Shown here: positions 25,902-35,800 of the stretch, piece by piece
How the letters are laid out: every line of letters starts with the position of its first letter
Position numbering within the stretch: position 1 is the first letter of the stretch
Source of the DNA: Allobosea sp. WAO
Lineage (GTDB): Bacteria > Pseudomonadota > Alphaproteobacteria > Rhizobiales > Beijerinckiaceae
NCBI RefSeq assembly: GCF_001509835.1
Contig: NZ_JXTJ01000020.1
Location: 1-64,000, forward strand
Direction of reading: 5' to 3'
DNA: 64,000 bases
Made by a program: the position numbers and the translations under genes
The notes under the pieces: generated by a model
Told to the model about the DNA's origin: nothing
Databases searched by the model: none
Seen by the model: the letters and a program-made list of their open reading frames with translations, nothing else

Positions 25902-27452
25902 TCAGAGGCCCCAGGGCAGGCCCAGCATCTTCCAGACCGCGAAGAGCGCGGTCCACAGCACGAACATCCACACGACATAGGGCAGCATCAGCGAGACGAT
26001 GGTGCCGACGCCGGCATTGCGGTCGTATTTCTGGGCGAAGCCGACGACGAGCGCGAAATAGGCGTTGAGCGGGGTGATCGCGTTCATCGGGGAATCGCCG
26101 ACGCGATAAGCCGCCAGAACCGCCTCCGGCTCGACGCCGAGCTTCATCAGGAGCGGCACGAAGACCGGGGCGAAGATCGCCCATTTGGCGATCGCACCGG
26201 TGAGCAGGAGGTCGATGATCGCGACCACGATGATGAAGCCGAGCAGCAGTGGCAGCGCGCCGATATTGGCCGCCTGCAGGACGCCCGACAGGCTGAGCGC
26301 CATCACCGTGCCGATATTGGTGTAGGTGAAATAGGCGACGAACTGGCTGAGCACGAAGAACAGGAAGATCGTCCCGCCCATGCTCTTGATCGACTTCTCG
26401 ATCGCCGCGATCACCTCGGTCAGGGTGCGCAGCGTCCCGGCGCCGATGCCGTAGCACCAGCCGCTGACCAGGAACATCAGCATGATCAGCGCGATCAGCC
26501 CGTTCATGAAGGGCGAGTTGCCGATCAGCTCGCCCGTGGTCGGATTGCGCAGCGGAGCCCAGGAGGGGATGGTCAGCACCAGGAAGACCGCGATCAGCGC
26601 GAGCATGCCGAAGCCGGCGTAGCGCAGGCCGCGGGTCTCCGACTCCGACAGCACCGCGCCCTGCTCGGTCGTGGTGCCCTCGGCCGCCTTGGACGGGTCG
26701 TAGGCGCCAAGGCGCGGCGCGATCATCTTATCGGTGATGAAGGCGACGACGACGGTGAGGAAGATCACCGAGGCGATCGAGAACCAGAGATTGGAGGCAA
26801 GGCCGATCGAGCGATTGGGATCGACGAGGCGAGCCGCATCGTTGGTGAACTCGACCAGCACCGCATCGAGCGGCTTGATCAGCATGTTGACGGTGAAGGC
26901 GCCGGCCACCGCCGCGAAGCCGAGTGCCAGACCCGCTAGCGGATTGCGGCCGACCGCAAGATAGGCGATGCCCGCAAGCGGGATCAGCACGAGATAACCG
27001 GCATCCGCCGCGATCGAGGCGAGAATGCCGACGAAGGCGAGGATATAGGTCAGCGCCCAGGCCGGGGACACGATCACGAGCTTGCGGATCAGCGCGGTGA
27101 CGAGTCCAGACTCCTCGGCAACGCCGGCGCCGATCATCGCGACGATCATCAGCCCCACCGCGGTGAAGCTCATGAAGTTCGGGATCAGCGACGAATACAT
27201 GAAGCGGATGCCTTCGACGTTCAGAAGGCTCCGGATCGCTGTGCTCGCCGTCTCGACCTTGTGCGTGTCGGGATTGATTCGCTCGAAGGTGACGGCCGCG
27301 CCGAACAGGCTCAGCACGGCGGAGAGTACGATCACGATACCGATCAGGATCAGGAAGATGATGACCGGATGGGGCACCATGTTCCCGACTTTCTCGACGG
27401 TATCGAGAAATCGCTGCATCGTTGTCTTGGGCGCGGTGCTCTCGACAGTCAT
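25902..27452 (-). CDS. abgT: AbgT-family transporter
   Basis: A 516-residue inner-membrane protein with about 12 hydrophobic helices. AbgT family members import p-aminobenzoyl-glutamate or export sulfonamides. Visible blocks are VEKVGNMVPHPVIIFLILI near the N-terminus, GLMIVAMIGAGVAEESGLVTALIRK, SIAADAGYLVLIPLAG and the C-terminal GDSPMNAITPLNAYFAL. ATG 27452 follows GGGGGAGAAGG, a very strong ribosome-binding site, so longer upstream starts are rejected. Encoded just upstream of the M20 peptidase, reminiscent of the abgAB-abgT arrangement, though the peptidase is PepT-like rather than AbgA/AbgB-like. Confidence 0.88.
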   Translation of the reverse strand: MTVESTAPKTTMQRFLDTVEKVGNMVPHPVIIFLILIGIVIVLSAVLSLFGAAVTFERINPDTHKVETASTAIRSLLNVEGIRFMYSSLIPNFMSFTAVGLMIVAMIGAGVAEESGLVTALIRKLVIVSPAWALTYILAFVGILASIAADAGYLVLIPLAGIAYLAVGRNPLAGLALGFAAVAGAFTVNMLIKPLDAVLVEFTNDAARLVDPNRSIGLASNLWFSIASVIFLTVVVAFITDKMIAPRLGAYDPSKAAEGTTTEQGAVLSESETRGLRYAGFGMLALIAVFLVLTIPSWAPLRNPTTGELIGNSPFMNGLIALIMLMFLVSGWCYGIGAGTLRTLTEVIAAIEKSIKSMGGTIFLFFVLSQFVAYFTYTNIGTVMALSLSGVLQAANIGALPLLLGFIIVVAIIDLLLTGAIAKWAIFAPVFVPLLMKLGVEPEAVLAAYRVGDSPMNAITPLNAYFALVVGFAQKYDRNAGVGTIVSLMLPYVVWMFVLWTALFAVWKMLGLPWGL

Positions 27453-27826
27453 GGTGCCTTCTCCCCCGAGCCTGGCATTGGCGCACCCTGGAAGGACTGC
27501 GTCGTGACAAATGTGATGACCGGGCAGGCCCGGTGGATATTCTCGGGAACTTAGATTGCCTTGCGGAATGGGCATCGGCACAGAATCCCAAAAAGTGGGC
27601 CGCCTGTCCCAAAGTTATCGCCAGGAGCCTGCCAAAGCCCGGTGGCCGCAAGCTTGCTGGCGCCGGATGGCTTCTTTATCCTGTCATGACCTTGAGTGAG
27701 CCTCCGATTCACAGCCGCAGCGCGGATGGCCTAGGTGAGACCGATGCGCGGAAATCGAAGCGAAGCTCTCTTGTGCTGTACATCTCACGCTCCCACGGCC
27801 CGGCCTTCCCATCTGGGGGCCTGGCG
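27453..27826. other. Divergent intergenic region, abgT / alpha-beta hydrolase
   Basis: 374 bp between outward-reading genes. Apart from the possible plus-strand promoter listed at 27654, I see no inverted repeat or gene here. In-frame codons upstream of the hydrolase start exist but show no family signal. Confidence 0.5.
27654..27682 (+). promoter_or_regulatory. Possible sigma70-type promoter for the alpha/beta hydrolase gene
   Basis: TTGCTG and TATCCT are separated by 17 bases, about 145 bp upstream of the chosen hydrolase start. If used, transcription would begin near 27689, which argues against the ATG at 27686 as the translation start. Confidence 0.35.
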
Positions 27827-28981
27827 GTGACAGCGGGCCAGGATCGCCGCCATTGGCGGAATGCCGTCATGGCTTTGGCCTGCGCCCTCGGCCTCGGCGC
27901 CTGCGCGGGGACCCCGCGCGGCATGCTGCAGACCGTACCGTCCGTGCCCGGCACCGACCGGGTCAACATGCTAACCGCGACCACCCGCGCGCCCTCGGCC
28001 GAGCCCGGCGTCCTGTTCAGCGGGGATCGCGGAGACACGGTTTCCTTCTCGAACATCGTCGTCTCGATCCCGCGTGACCGCGAGGTCGGCACCATCCAGT
28101 TGCCGCGCTCCGTTCCGGGTAATCCGGAGACGGACTTCACCGTCTCGTCGGTGACGCCAATCGCCAAGCCGCAGCTGGCGTCCTGGTTCAACAAGGCAAA
28201 TGGCCGCAAGCGGCGCGTCTTCGTCTTCGTGCACGGCTTCAACACGCCCTTCGACCGGGCGGTCTTCCGCTTCGCGCAACTGGCGCACGATGCCGATGCG
28301 AATGCCCTGCCGGCCCTGTTCTCCTGGCCGTCGCGCGGCCATCTGCTCGACTATGCCCGGGACTTCGACAACGCGTCCTATTCCCGCTCGGATCTCGCCT
28401 ATCTCCTGAAGGCAGCCGCCAACAGCCCGGCGGTCAACGACATCGTCATCCTCGCCCACTCGATGGGAAGCTGGCCCGCCGTCGAGGCCGTCCGCCAGCT
28501 CGCGCTCGAACAAGGCGGCGTGCCCAGCAAAATCAGCAACCTGATCCTCGCCTCGCCCGATCTCGATGTCGGCGTGTTCCGGCGCCAGGTCGAGGATATG
28601 GGCAAGCGGCGGCCGCAAATCACCCTGTTCGTCGCACAGCATGACCGGGCGCTGCAGCTCTCGCGCTTCATCTCCAGGGGGGCGACGCGCCTCGGCGGCA
28701 TTGACCTGAGCCGCGACGAGTACCAGCAGCAGCTGGCCGGGCTGTCGGGCATCACCGTGCTCGACCTCAGCGCCATCAATGCCGGCGACCGCATCAACCA
28801 CGATCTCTATGCCGCCAGCCCCGACGCTGTCCGCCTGATCGGCGACCGCTTGCTGCAGGGACAGGTCATCACTGATTCGGATGTTTCGTCGCCACTTGTC
28901 GCGGCAGATGCGCTCGGCTCGGCGGCAAGCCTGCTCGTAACCGCGCCGATCCGGATCTTCGACGCGGCATCGATACGCTAG
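27827..28981 (+). CDS. DUF900-type alpha/beta hydrolase, probable lipoprotein
   Basis: A 384-residue protein with an alpha/beta hydrolase domain of the DUF900 type. VFVFVHGFNTPFDRAVFRFAQL (oxyanion strand), PALFSWPSRG, then the nucleophile elbow LAHSMGSWP (Ser) are clear. The family Asp may be in LILASPDLD, and a His lies near the C-terminus (NHDLYA). The N-terminus reads RRHWRNAVMALACALGLGAC, a positively charged start followed by a hydrophobic run and a lipobox-like LGAC, so it is probably lipid-anchored. GTG 27827 with an upstream GGGGG is chosen because it keeps the charged segment; ATG 27869 is the alternative. Function unknown; esterase or lipase activity is likely. Confidence 0.75.
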   Translation: MTAGQDRRHWRNAVMALACALGLGACAGTPRGMLQTVPSVPGTDRVNMLTATTRAPSAEPGVLFSGDRGDTVSFSNIVVSIPRDREVGTIQLPRSVPGNPETDFTVSSVTPIAKPQLASWFNKANGRKRRVFVFVHGFNTPFDRAVFRFAQLAHDADANALPALFSWPSRGHLLDYARDFDNASYSRSDLAYLLKAAANSPAVNDIVILAHSMGSWPAVEAVRQLALEQGGVPSKISNLILASPDLDVGVFRRQVEDMGKRRPQITLFVAQHDRALQLSRFISRGATRLGGIDLSRDEYQQQLAGLSGITVLDLSAINAGDRINHDLYAASPDAVRLIGDRLLQGQVITDSDVSSPLVAADALGSAASLLVTAPIRIFDAASIR

Positions 28982-29236
28982 GAGCGAGCAATGTCAGGTC
29001 GAGCCGACCCGACAGTTGCTTCCTCCGTCTAAACGTTTGATAGAGAACGCATGCGATCGGACTCCTGCCTTCCGCAGTTGAAGGTTCGGAATTAGAACAA
29101 GAATACCAAATTGACCGAAAGTTGAGCAGCTGAAAGCGTCAATACAGGCCGGCCCATTTTTTGGCCTTCCCTTGAGCACCGACACCATTGATCATCACGC
29201 TATAGATTGGCATCACGCGGCTGGGAGGAAGATGCC

Positions 29237-30283
29237 GTGACAGCACTCTCACACCCCACCCCACGAAGCTCGGTCACACCAGTCTTCGCTCAGAATTTCT
29301 CGACTAAGGACCTTCCGCCGCAAGATCAGTTCGATGCCTGGCGGGCCCTGCTCGCGGACACGATCGACCTCTTGCCGACCGCTGAAGCGTCGGAGAGCTT
29401 CGCGGCCGAGTTCTCGTCCTGGACGTTCGGCAACATCGTGCTGACGCGGACGCTGTACGCCAACGCTCCTGCCCGGCGCTGGCGGCACCGGCCGCGATCG
29501 TTCCTCGACCATTGGTGCGTCGTGCTGGCGCGCTCGAATGCGTCTCGGAACAACTCGTCTTCCCGGGAGGGCACGCGACAGGAGAGCCTCAGCTTCCGTT
29601 CGCTCGCCCTGCCCTTCGAAGGCCAGGCCGAGGATACGGAGGTGCTGACGCTGTTCCTGCCGCGCGATTTCTGCCGGGAAGAGCTCGAGGACTTCGATCA
29701 GGCCCACGATCTCGACATCAACCCGCAGCTCGGCGCGCTGCTCGCAGGCTATATCGACAACCTCGCCCGGCAGCTGCCGCACATCCCGCCCGCACAGGCG
29801 CAGGGCCTGGCGACGGCGACCCGCGCCCTCGTCGCAGCCTGCATCGCGCCGCGCGTGGAGCGCTCCGAAACGGCCGACGCCTCGCTCAGCTCGCTCCTGA
29901 TCGACCGCGCCCGCCTCGTCGTGCGCCAGAACATGGCCTCGCCCGAATTCGGACCCGAGCAACTGGCCCGCCTGATGGCGATGTCACGCTCCAAGCTCTA
30001 CCGTCTGTTCGAGAGCACTGGCGGCGTCGCCCATTTCATCAATCGCGAAAGGCTGCGCGAAGCCTATCGCAGGCTCAGCTCGCACCGCGATTCCCCCTCG
30101 ATCCACATCATCGGCAACGAGGTCGGCTTCGTCGACCATTCGACCTTCAGCCGAGCGTTCCGGCGCGAGTTCGGCCATAGCCCAAGTGAAGCGCGCGAAC
30201 GGAGCCTGACGAAACTCTCCGCCACGCCTCTCGACGTCCGCCCGCCCGAGACCGGCCCGGCCGACGCCGAGCAAGAGGCATGA
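29237..30283 (+). CDS. AraC-family transcriptional regulator
   Basis: A 348-residue regulator with an N-terminal AraC-binding-like ligand domain (about residues 15-210, FDAWRALLADTIDLLP) and a C-terminal double helix-turn-helix of AraC type (about residues 230-325: EFGPEQLARLMAMSRSKLYR, then GNEVGFVDHSTFSRAFRREFGHSPSEARE). GTG 29237 follows GGGAGGA at ideal spacing, so the TTG at 29207 is rejected. Its stop overlaps the start of the MFS gene (ATGA). This close pairing suggests that the transporter imports, or removes, the compound sensed. Confidence 0.87.
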   Translation: MTALSHPTPRSSVTPVFAQNFSTKDLPPQDQFDAWRALLADTIDLLPTAEASESFAAEFSSWTFGNIVLTRTLYANAPARRWRHRPRSFLDHWCVVLARSNASRNNSSSREGTRQESLSFRSLALPFEGQAEDTEVLTLFLPRDFCREELEDFDQAHDLDINPQLGALLAGYIDNLARQLPHIPPAQAQGLATATRALVAACIAPRVERSETADASLSSLLIDRARLVVRQNMASPEFGPEQLARLMAMSRSKLYRLFESTGGVAHFINRERLREAYRRLSSHRDSPSIHIIGNEVGFVDHSTFSRAFRREFGHSPSEARERSLTKLSATPLDVRPPETGPADAEQEA

Positions 30284-31488
30284 AGGCGGCCACCGGCCGC
30301 CTGTCCTTCCTGTACGCCGCCCTGTTTTTCGAGCTCGGCGTCAACCTGCCGTTTTTCCCGCTCTGGCTGCGCTCCCAGTCGCTCAGCGACGAAGCGATCG
30401 GGATCGTGCTGGCAGCGCCGCTCCTGGCTCGCATCATCGCGAATCCGGTCGTCGGCGCGCTGGCCGACCGCAGCGGGCGGGCGCGAGCGGCCCTGGTCAT
30501 CTGCTCGGTGGTGGTCACGATCGGTACGGCGCTGCTCGCCTTCGCCGGCGGCTTCCTGCCCATCCTCCTGCTGGTCACCGCCATCGCCCTCGCCCAGGGA
30601 CCGCTGATAGCCCTGACCGACGCCGTCACCTTGCGAAGCCTAGGGGAACTGCAGACCCCGGAGCTGCGCTATGGGCGGATCCGGCTCTGGGGGTCGGCCG
30701 GCTTCGCGATTGCAAACCTCTCCGCCGGCTGGATGCTGGACTGGCTGCCCATCGCCTCGATCATCGGAATGCTCGTCCTGTCGGCCCTTGCGACGGCGCT
30801 GGCAGCCGTTGCCGTGGCGGTTGTCCGCGTTCCGGAGCGCCCGGCGTCTCCGATGGCACCGGACGGAAAGCTTGAAAGGCCACATCTGCTCGTCCTCACC
30901 ATCGCCGGAGCGAGCCTCGTTCAGGCGAGCCATGCCGCGGTTTACGGTTTCAGCACCTTGCATTGGCAAAGCCTCGGCATATCCGGCGGAGCCATGGGCT
31001 CCCTGTGGGCCGCCGGCATCGTCTCGGAAATTACCTTCTTCAGCCTGCTCGGCTATATCGTGCGAGGCTCGGCGGGTGCGGCCACCCTTCTCGTCGCCAG
31101 CGCGGCGGTCGCGACGCTGCGCTGGGCCGGAATGGCGCAGGATCCGCAGATCGGCTTCCTGGTCCTTCTCCAGTTCACCCATGGACTGACCTTCGGGGCG
31201 ACCCATCTGAGCAGCGTCTTCCTGCTCGCGCGGATCACTCCGGCGGGGATGTTGGCACAGGTACAGGCTTGGCTGGCAGCGAGCTGGGCCGGGATCATGG
31301 CTGTCCTGACCACGCTGGCCGGCTATCTCTACGGCGAATGGGGCGAGCATGTTTACTGCCTGATGGCCGCCGTCTCGGCTGCCGGCTTCCTGCTGCTGAT
31401 CCCGGTCGCGCTGGGCTTCAGGGGCAGGGCTTCGCTCGCCATAGCCCTCGCAGGCGATGCCGAGCAGCCGGCCCAAAGATTGGGATGA
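30280..31488 (+). CDS. MFS transporter, HcaT/3-phenylpropionate permease-like
   Basis: A 402-residue permease with about 12 hydrophobic helices. The N-terminal LSFLYAALFFELGVNLPFFPLWLRSQSLSDEAIGIVLAAPLLARI is the pattern of the MFS_1-like / HcaT subgroup, and the RxGRxR-type cytoplasmic loop is visible as ALADRSGRARA. R-Y-G-R-I-R-L-W-G-S-A-G-F follows helix 4, another mark of this subgroup. Translation is coupled to the AraC gene by an ATGA overlap. Aromatic acids are plausible substrates by family, but not shown. Confidence 0.82.
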   Translation: MKAATGRLSFLYAALFFELGVNLPFFPLWLRSQSLSDEAIGIVLAAPLLARIIANPVVGALADRSGRARAALVICSVVVTIGTALLAFAGGFLPILLLVTAIALAQGPLIALTDAVTLRSLGELQTPELRYGRIRLWGSAGFAIANLSAGWMLDWLPIASIIGMLVLSALATALAAVAVAVVRVPERPASPMAPDGKLERPHLLVLTIAGASLVQASHAAVYGFSTLHWQSLGISGGAMGSLWAAGIVSEITFFSLLGYIVRGSAGAATLLVASAAVATLRWAGMAQDPQIGFLVLLQFTHGLTFGATHLSSVFLLARITPAGMLAQVQAWLAASWAGIMAVLTTLAGYLYGEWGEHVYCLMAAVSAAGFLLLIPVALGFRGRASLAIALAGDAEQPAQRLG

Positions 31489-31567
31489 CCAGCGCAGAGT
31501 TGGGATTCTGAGCTAATCCGCCTCTGCCGCTCTGTTGGTAGCGTTCCCATCGTCACCCGAAGCGCGC

Positions 31568-31604
31568 GGCGCGACGAACCTTGCCCGGCGCCAGGTTCCG
31601 CGCC
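31568..31604. other. Inverted repeat between the MFS gene and the RND operon
   Basis: GGCGCG-acg-AACCT pairs with AGGTT-c-CGCGCC around an eleven-base loop in the 247-bp gap. There is no T tract after it on either strand, so it could be an operator or a weak terminator. The remainder of the gap shows nothing else I can name. Confidence 0.3.
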
Positions 31605-31735
31605 GTCGTCGTGCGGTTGCCAGAGGAACAGGATCATGCCTTTGAACGGCTTGCAGGACATAAGGTCCGCTTGCGCGCTGACACCGATGCGCTTCCGGCG
31701 CAGCACGCGGCCGTTTCGGCGTATGGGCCTGTAGC

Positions 31736-32842
31736 ATGGGAACGCCCGACAGGTCCCGTACCGCCCGCTTGCTGCAAGGCGCAGCGCTCGCGGCGATCTC
31801 CCTCGCCGTCGCCGGCTGCCAGTCCGAGCAGGCAGCGGCTCCGCCTGCCGTCCGGCTCGTCCGCACCATCACGGTGGAAGCGCCGCGCGCGGCCAAGGAC
31901 ATCAGCTTCACCGGGCATATCGAAGCGCAGGACCAGGCGGCCCTCTCCTTCCGGATTGGCGGCCGCCTCGCCGAGCGCAATCTCGGCGTCGGCGCCAGCG
32001 TGCGCGAGGGCGAGGTCGTCGCCCGGCTCGACCCGGAGAACGAGCTCAACGAGCTGCGCTCGGCCCGCGCCGCCCTCACCGCTGCACAAGGTCTGCTGCG
32101 CAAGGCCGAGAACCAGTTCGAGCGCCAGAGCCACCTGCTCGAGCGCAATATCACCACGCGTGCCGATTTCGAGGCGGCGGAACAGGGCCGCACGGCCGCG
32201 CGGGCGCAGGTAAACGCGGCCCAGGCGCGTGTCGGGTCGGCTGAGGACATTGTCGGCTTCACCACACTGAAAGCCGATGCGCCGGGCGTCGTCACGCGCG
32301 TCGGCGCGGAGCCCGGCGAGGTCGTCGCTCCCGCCCGCATGATCGTCCAGCTCGCCCGCCGCGAGGGACGCGATGCCGTCTTCGAAGTGCCGGCCGATGT
32401 CGTGCGCGCGCTGCCGCCCGATGCGCGCGTCCATGTCACGCTCGCCGGTGACCCGGCCGTGACCGCCAATGGTCGCGTCCGCGAAGTCGCGCCCCAGGCC
32501 GATCCGGTGACGCGGACCTTCAGGGTCAGGGTCGGCCTCTCCGAGCCTCCGCAAGCCTTCCGCCTCGGTACGGCGGTATCGGGCGCTATCCGCGGGGCAG
32601 AAATCTCGGCCACTGCCATTCCGGCCACGGCGCTTGCGCGGCAGGGACAGGATGCCAGCGTCTGGGTGGTCGATCCCACCAAGCTGACCGTGTCGCTGCG
32701 CAAGCTCGAGGTGATCAGTGCCGACCCTGCGACAGCGCTGATCGGCAAGGGCCTCGCACTCGGTGACATCGTCGTCACCGCCGGGGTTAGCCTGTTGAAG
32801 GAAGGCCAGCAGGTGCGCCTGGCCGGGACGGAATCGCGATGA
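31736..32842 (+). CDS. RND efflux periplasmic adaptor lipoprotein (1 of 2)
   Basis: A 368-residue adaptor. The signal peptide ends in the lipobox LAVAGC (Cys about residue 28), so the protein is anchored in the inner membrane by lipid. The barrel/lipoyl/coiled-coil order is seen: RTITVEAPRAAKDISFTGHIEA, a hairpin rich in Ala/Arg/Glu, then VTRVGAEPGEVVAP, and the beta-barrel VREVAPQADPVTRTFRVRV. It is a paralogue of the second adaptor at 35931, with which it shares the VRE(V/I)APQADPVTRTF block. Its stop overlaps the pump start (ATGA). Confidence 0.9.
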   Translation: MGTPDRSRTARLLQGAALAAISLAVAGCQSEQAAAPPAVRLVRTITVEAPRAAKDISFTGHIEAQDQAALSFRIGGRLAERNLGVGASVREGEVVARLDPENELNELRSARAALTAAQGLLRKAENQFERQSHLLERNITTRADFEAAEQGRTAARAQVNAAQARVGSAEDIVGFTTLKADAPGVVTRVGAEPGEVVAPARMIVQLARREGRDAVFEVPADVVRALPPDARVHVTLAGDPAVTANGRVREVAPQADPVTRTFRVRVGLSEPPQAFRLGTAVSGAIRGAEISATAIPATALARQGQDASVWVVDPTKLTVSLRKLEVISADPATALIGKGLALGDIVVTAGVSLLKEGQQVRLAGTESR

Positions 32843-35800
32843 GCTTCAACCTCTCGGAATGGGCGCTCAAGAACCGCTCGGTCGTGATCTATCTCATGAT
32901 CATCTCGGTGCTGGCCGGCATCTTCGCCTTCATCCGCCTCGGCCGTAACGAAGATCCGTCCTTCGTGATCAAGTCCATGGTCGTTTCGGCAGCCTGGCCG
33001 GGCGCGACCATGGAGGACATGCTGAGCCAGGTCACCGAGCGCCTCGAGCGACAGATCGAGGAGACGCCGGGGCTCGACAACGTCCGCAGCTACACCACGC
33101 CGGGCATCACGACGATCTTCGTCAACCTCAAGGAGTCCGTGCCCGGCCGCGAGGTGCAGGACACCTGGTACCGCGTGCGCAATCTCGTCGCCGACATGCG
33201 CCATACGCTGCCCGCCGGCACGCTCGGCCCGTTCTTCAACGACCGCTTCGGCGACACATTCGGCATCATCTACGGCTTCACCGCCGACGGCTTCACCGGC
33301 CGCGAACTGCGCGACCATGTAGAGGCGGCGCGCTCGCGCCTGCTGCTCGTGCCGGACGTCTCCAAGATCGAGATCATCGGCGCACAGGACGAGCGCATCT
33401 TCGTCGAGTTCTCGGTGCGCGAACTCGCCAATCTCGGTATCGATCGCGGTGCGCTCCTGGGCGCGCTGCAGGCCCAGAACATCGTGCGTCCCTCCGGCAT
33501 GATCCAGACGCCGGAGGAGCGCATCTCGCTGCGTGTCTCCGGAGCCTTCCAGTCCGAAACCGACCTGCTGCAGGTCAACTTCCCGGTCGGCGACCGCATG
33601 GTCCGCCTCTCCGACATCGCGACCGTACGCCGCGGCCATGCCGACCCGCCGCAGCCGATGTTCCGCGTCAACGGCCGCGAGGCCATCGGCCTCGGCATCG
33701 CCATGCGCGACGGCGGCGACATCCTGGCGCTAGGTGCCAACATCAAGACGGCGATGGCGAAGATCATCGCCGACCTGCCCCTTGGCATCGAGCCGCATCT
33801 GGTTGCCGATCAGGCCGTCACCGTCGACCACGCCATCGCCGACTTCATGACCTCGCTCTGGCAGTCCATCGCGATCATCCTGGTCGTCAGCTTCATCAGC
33901 CTCGGCGTCAGGCCGGGGCTCGTCGTCGCGCTCTCGATTCCGCTGACGCTCGCGGTGGTCTTCGCCTGCATGCTGATCGTCGGCATCGACATGCAGCGCA
34001 TCTCGCTCGGCGCCCTGATCATCGCGCTGGCGCTGCTCGTCGACGATGCGATGACGACGACGGACGCGATGGTGACGCGGCTGGCGGCCGGCGAGGACAA
34101 GCAGAAGGCGGCGACCTTCGCCTTCGAGCGCTACGCCACCGCCATGGCGGCGGGCACGCTGGTCACGATCGCCGGCTTCGTCCCGATCGGCTTCGCCGCG
34201 AGCTCGGCCGGCGAATACACCTTCTCGCTCTTCGCCGTGGTGACGATCGCGCTCATCGTCTCCTTCTTCATCGCGGTCGTCTTCGCCCCGGTGCTCGGCG
34301 TCGCCATGCTGAAAGCGCCGAAGAAGGCAGCCGCCGGCCCCGGCCCCGTCGAGCGCGGCTTCCGCAACCTGCTTTCGGGCGCGATCCGCCTGCGCTGGCT
34401 GACCATTGCCGTCACGCTCGGGCTCTTCGCCGCCTCGATCCTGGCGCTGCCGCTGGTGCCGCGCCAGTTCTTCCCGGCCTCGGACCGGCCCGAGCTGCTC
34501 GTCGATCTGACCGCGCCGCAGAATGCCTCGATCTATGCGAGCGAGAGCATAGCGAGCCGGCTCGACGCCGCGCTCAAGGCCGATCCGGACGTGGAACGCT
34601 GGAGCACCTATGTCGGGCGCGGCGCGATCCGCTTCTACCTGCCGCTCAACGCCCAGCTGCCGAACGAGTTCTTCAGCCAGGCCGTGGTCGTCGCCAAGGA
34701 CATCGCCGCGCGCGAACGCTTGCGGAAGAGGTTAGAAGCACTGCTCGCCAAGGATTTCCCGAACGTCGTCTCGCGCGTCTCGCCGCTCGAGCTCGGCCCG
34801 CCGGTCGGCTGGCCGGTGCAGTATCGTGTCAGCGGCCCCGACCTCGCCGAGGTGCGCGAGATCGCGATGAAGGTCGGGCAGGTCCTCGCCGCCAGCCCCC
34901 AGACCGAGATGGTGAACTTCGACTGGATCGAGCCGATGCGCGAACTGCGCCTGCGGGTCGACCAGGACGAGGCCCGCCGGCTCGGCCTGAGCTCGCAGGC
35001 CCTGGCGAGCATCGTCAACGCGGTCGTCTCTGGGACCGTGGTGACGCAGGTTCGCGACGGCATCTATCTCGTCGACGTCGTCGTGCGGGCCCAGGACGCC
35101 GACCGCCTCTCGCTCGATACGCTGCGCACCATGCAGGTTGCGCTGCCGAGCGGGCGGCAGGTTCCGCTCTCGCAGTTTGCCACCTTCAGCTATGGGCTCG
35201 ATTCGCCGCTGATCTGGCGCCGCGACCGCGTTCCGACCCTGACGGTCGCCGCCGACGTCAAGCCGGGCATCCTGCCGGAAACCGTCGTCAACGGGCTCGC
35301 GCCCGGCATCGAGGAGCTGCGCAAGACTCTGCCCGCCGGCTATGGCATCGCGCTCGGCGGCACTGTCGAGGAAAGCACGACCTCGCAGGCCTCGGTCATC
35401 GCGGTCGTGCCTGTGATGCTGCTGATCATGTTCACGGTGCTGATGCTGCAATTGCGCAGCTTCCGCCTGCTGGCGATCGTGCTCAGCATCGCGCCGCTCG
35501 GCATGATCGGCGTGGTCAGTGCCCTCATGCTTTCACGCATGCCGCTCGGCTTCGTCGCCCTGCTCGGTATCCTCGCGCTGATCGGCATCATCACCAAGAA
35601 CGCGGTCATCCTGATCGGCCAGATCGAGAGCGAGCGCGAGAGCGGCAAGAGCATCACCGATGCGGCGCTCGACGCGGCCTCGACCCGCTTCCGCCCAATC
35701 ATGCTCACCGCGGTCTCGACCGTGCTCGGCATGATCCCGATCGCGCCGACCGTGTTCTGGGGGCCAATGGCCTTCGCCATCATGGGCGGGCTGCTGGTCG

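Noticed and set aside
28994..29188. A 64-codon minus-strand frame in the gap before the AraC gene
   Set aside because: No ribosome-binding site or family resemblance; the gap looks like promoter DNA.
31513..33639. A 708-codon minus-strand open frame over the adaptor and pump start
   Set aside because: Shadow of the adaptor and RND genes, both of which have clear motifs on the plus strand.
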